A DNA stretch of 62,009 nt from Bacteroidia bacterium (GTDB taxonomy: Bacteria; Bacteroidota; Bacteroidia; Bacteroidales; VadinHA17), in the NCBI GenBank assembly GCA_026391475.1, contig JAPLED010000079.1:1-62009 (forward strand), given 5' to 3'. Under the pieces are notes generated by a model. That model was not told the DNA's origin, made no database searches, and worked only from the letters and a program-made list of their open reading frames with translations. This document shows, one piece after another, positions 60,435 through 62,009 of this stretch. The position numbers and the translations under genes were made by a program. How positions within the stretch are numbered: position 1 is the first letter of the stretch; each line of letters starts with the position of its first letter.

Positions 60435-61994
60435 ATGGCTATCAAAACTATAATAAATGCAGCCGGCAGGTCAGTCCCCCTGGAGATCAATGGTCAGCCA
60501 GTGATCCCCTTTAAAGGAGTTGGAAAACACAGGCCTGAGGGTGGAAAATATTCGCCTCCGATACCAACATGTTCTGACTATCCGGACGATGGTAATAAGG
60601 TAGTTATATCGCTCGAAGAGGCACTTCGTAAATGTGGCCTCCGCGATGGAATGACCATTTCTACACATCATCATCTCAGGGATGGCGATCTTGTCAGCAA
60701 CAAAGTATTCGAACTGGCTTCATCTATGGGTGTTAAGGATCTGGTATGGTTCCCTTCAGCTTCTTTCCCCTGTAATGACCTTATAATTAAGTATCTTGAT
60801 GATGGTACAATTAACAGGATTGAGGGTAGTATGAACGGGCCTCTGGGTCGTTATGTATCCGAAGGTAAGATGAAAGGAACTGCAATCCTGAGATCACACG
60901 GCGGCCGCGTTCAGGCAATACAGGATGGTGAGGTTAAGATTGACATTGCGGTTCTTGCAGCGCCGACAACTGATTCCTATGGTAATGCAAAAGGAACAGG
61001 AGGCACTTCGGCCTGTGGGGTACTTGGCTATGCAAAAGCCGATAGCATGTATGCCAACAAAGTAATCGTTGTTACAGATAATCTTATAGATTTTCCATGC
61101 TTTCCGATGGAAATTGAAGGAAACTATGTCGATTATGTTGTGGTTGTGGATAAGATCGGGATACCCGAAAAAATTGTGTCCGGCACTACACAAATAACTA
61201 AAAGCCCCGACAGGATGTTAATTGCAGAATTAACCGCAACATTTCTTGAAAAGTCGGGCATTCTGAAAAATGGGGTTACCATGCAGGCAGGAGCAGGAGG
61301 TACGTCCCTTGCAATCGCTGTTTTTGTACATCAGATTCTGAAAAACAAAGGATGGAAATCGAAATTCGGTTTTGGGGGAAGTACAAAATACATGGTCAAG
61401 ATGCTGGAGGAGGGCCAGATGGAATTTATACTTGATGCTCAGGCATTTGATCTGGATGCAGTAAGATCAATTGAAAATAATCCTAACCATATACCTTATC
61501 CTGTATTCAATGCGTATAACTATCATTCAAAGGGAAACCTGACCAGTTTGATGGATATAATGATACTTGGGGCAACTGAGGTGGACTTAAATTTCAACGG
61601 TAATGTAGTTACCCATTCCGATGGTTATCTTCTTCATGGTATCGGCGGATGGCAGAACTGCCTGCATGCACGGAATGTTATTCTACCCATACCTTTGTTC
61701 CGCGACAGGATACCGGTGATAGTTGATGAAGTGACAACGCTTTGCGGACCCGGAGAGCTTATCGATGTAATAATAACTGAAAGAGGTATAGCTATTAATC
61801 CTCTCCGGCAGGATCTTATCGACAGTGTAAAAGGAAGCGGACTTCCTTTAAAAACTCTAAAGGAGCTTAAGGATGAGACTGAAAAGATATGTGGTAAGCC
61901 ACAAAAACCTCAATTTGAGGAAGATATCGTTGCTGCAATAAAGTGGGTCGATGGAACCATTATTGATGTGGTACGAAAAATAAAATCCTGTTGA
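60435..61994 (+). CDS. citF: Citrate lyase alpha subunit (citrate CoA-transferase)
   Basis: 519 residues, normal CitF length. AAPTTDSYGNAKGTGGTSACGVLGYAK (pieces), MQAGAGGTSLAIAVFVHQ, GFGGSTKYMVKMLEEGQ and YNYHSKGNL are family landmarks. The alpha subunit exchanges acetyl-ACP with citrate to give citryl-ACP, which CitE cleaves to oxaloacetate. It is 17 bp after citDE. The ligase and prosthetic-group genes citC, citX and citG are not in the window. Confidence 0.95.
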   Translation: MAIKTIINAAGRSVPLEINGQPVIPFKGVGKHRPEGGKYSPPIPTCSDYPDDGNKVVISLEEALRKCGLRDGMTISTHHHLRDGDLVSNKVFELASSMGVKDLVWFPSASFPCNDLIIKYLDDGTINRIEGSMNGPLGRYVSEGKMKGTAILRSHGGRVQAIQDGEVKIDIAVLAAPTTDSYGNAKGTGGTSACGVLGYAKADSMYANKVIVVTDNLIDFPCFPMEIEGNYVDYVVVVDKIGIPEKIVSGTTQITKSPDRMLIAELTATFLEKSGILKNGVTMQAGAGGTSLAIAVFVHQILKNKGWKSKFGFGGSTKYMVKMLEEGQMEFILDAQAFDLDAVRSIENNPNHIPYPVFNAYNYHSKGNLTSLMDIMILGATEVDLNFNGNVVTHSDGYLLHGIGGWQNCLHARNVILPIPLFRDRIPVIVDEVTTLCGPGELIDVIITERGIAINPLRQDLIDSVKGSGLPLKTLKELKDETEKICGKPQKPQFEEDIVAAIKWVDGTIIDVVRKIKSC

Positions 61995-62009
61995 TTACAT
62001 TTGTCCTGT

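Overview
The window looks like a chromosomal contig from an uncultured or anaerobic member of the Bacteroidetes, close to Bacteroidales or Marinilabiliales. Evidence: moderate-to-low GC, several intergenic matches to the Bacteroidetes promoter (TTTG, about 20 nt, TAnnTTTG), a type IX secretion (T9SS) cargo with a gliding-motility-type C-terminal domain, a GldM homologue, rubrerythrin, GTP-type PEP carboxykinase, PPDK, archaeal-type ProRS, citrate lyase genes, and typical Bacteroidetes families (DUF6702, WbqC, FadL/OmpP1). No phage, IS element or CRISPR array was found.

Region 1 (about 0.4-11.7 kb) is the most unusual part. A soluble hybrid sensor kinase and a NarL-type regulator are tightly linked to the first of five small secreted proteins that share one fold signature. 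They are followed by a two-Ig-domain PapD-like chaperone, an 899-residue outer-membrane barrel with Ig-like N-terminal and carboxypeptidase-regulatory-like C-terminal domains, the fifth small protein, and a stand-alone GldM homologue without gldK, gldL or gldN. I read this as a candidate chaperone/usher-like surface-fibre system with its own GldM and two-component control. The function is inferred. A tRNA-Ser(UGA) gene, a cluster of hairpins and a 17-bp copy of the tRNA 3' end bound the locus on the right.

Region 2 (12-41 kb) is mostly housekeeping: HU, two aminotransferases, HtpG, nitroreductase and rubrerythrin, LemA with an M48 protease, PlsY, the PEP-node enzymes (PEPCK, PPDK, pyruvate kinase), XerD, AroQ, a T9SS cargo with a TPR partner, a PAS-GAF hybrid kinase, endonuclease III, an ABC-F ATPase, AroB and AroC.

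Region 3 (41.2-43.6 kb) is a small accessory patch between aroC and tilS. It has a 21-bp minisatellite, a TolB-like propeller lipoprotein and a reversed-order HigBA-type toxin-antitoxin pair.

Region 4 (43.6-62 kb) has TilS, a POTRA/barrel outer-membrane protein with a conserved partner, ProRS, two low-complexity Tyr/Gly then Ser/Arg surface proteins that both end in Arg-Arg-Arg, a FadL-like porin, WbqC, the nickel-pincer cofactor genes larB and larC, a Tat-type DUF362 protein paired with a membrane polyferredoxin, and an operon of methylmalonyl-CoA epimerase, a CitD-CitE fusion and CitF. The last operon, with PEPCK and PPDK, fits anaerobic C4/citrate and propionate-type metabolism. Short heptanucleotide repeat arrays occur in three intergenic gaps.
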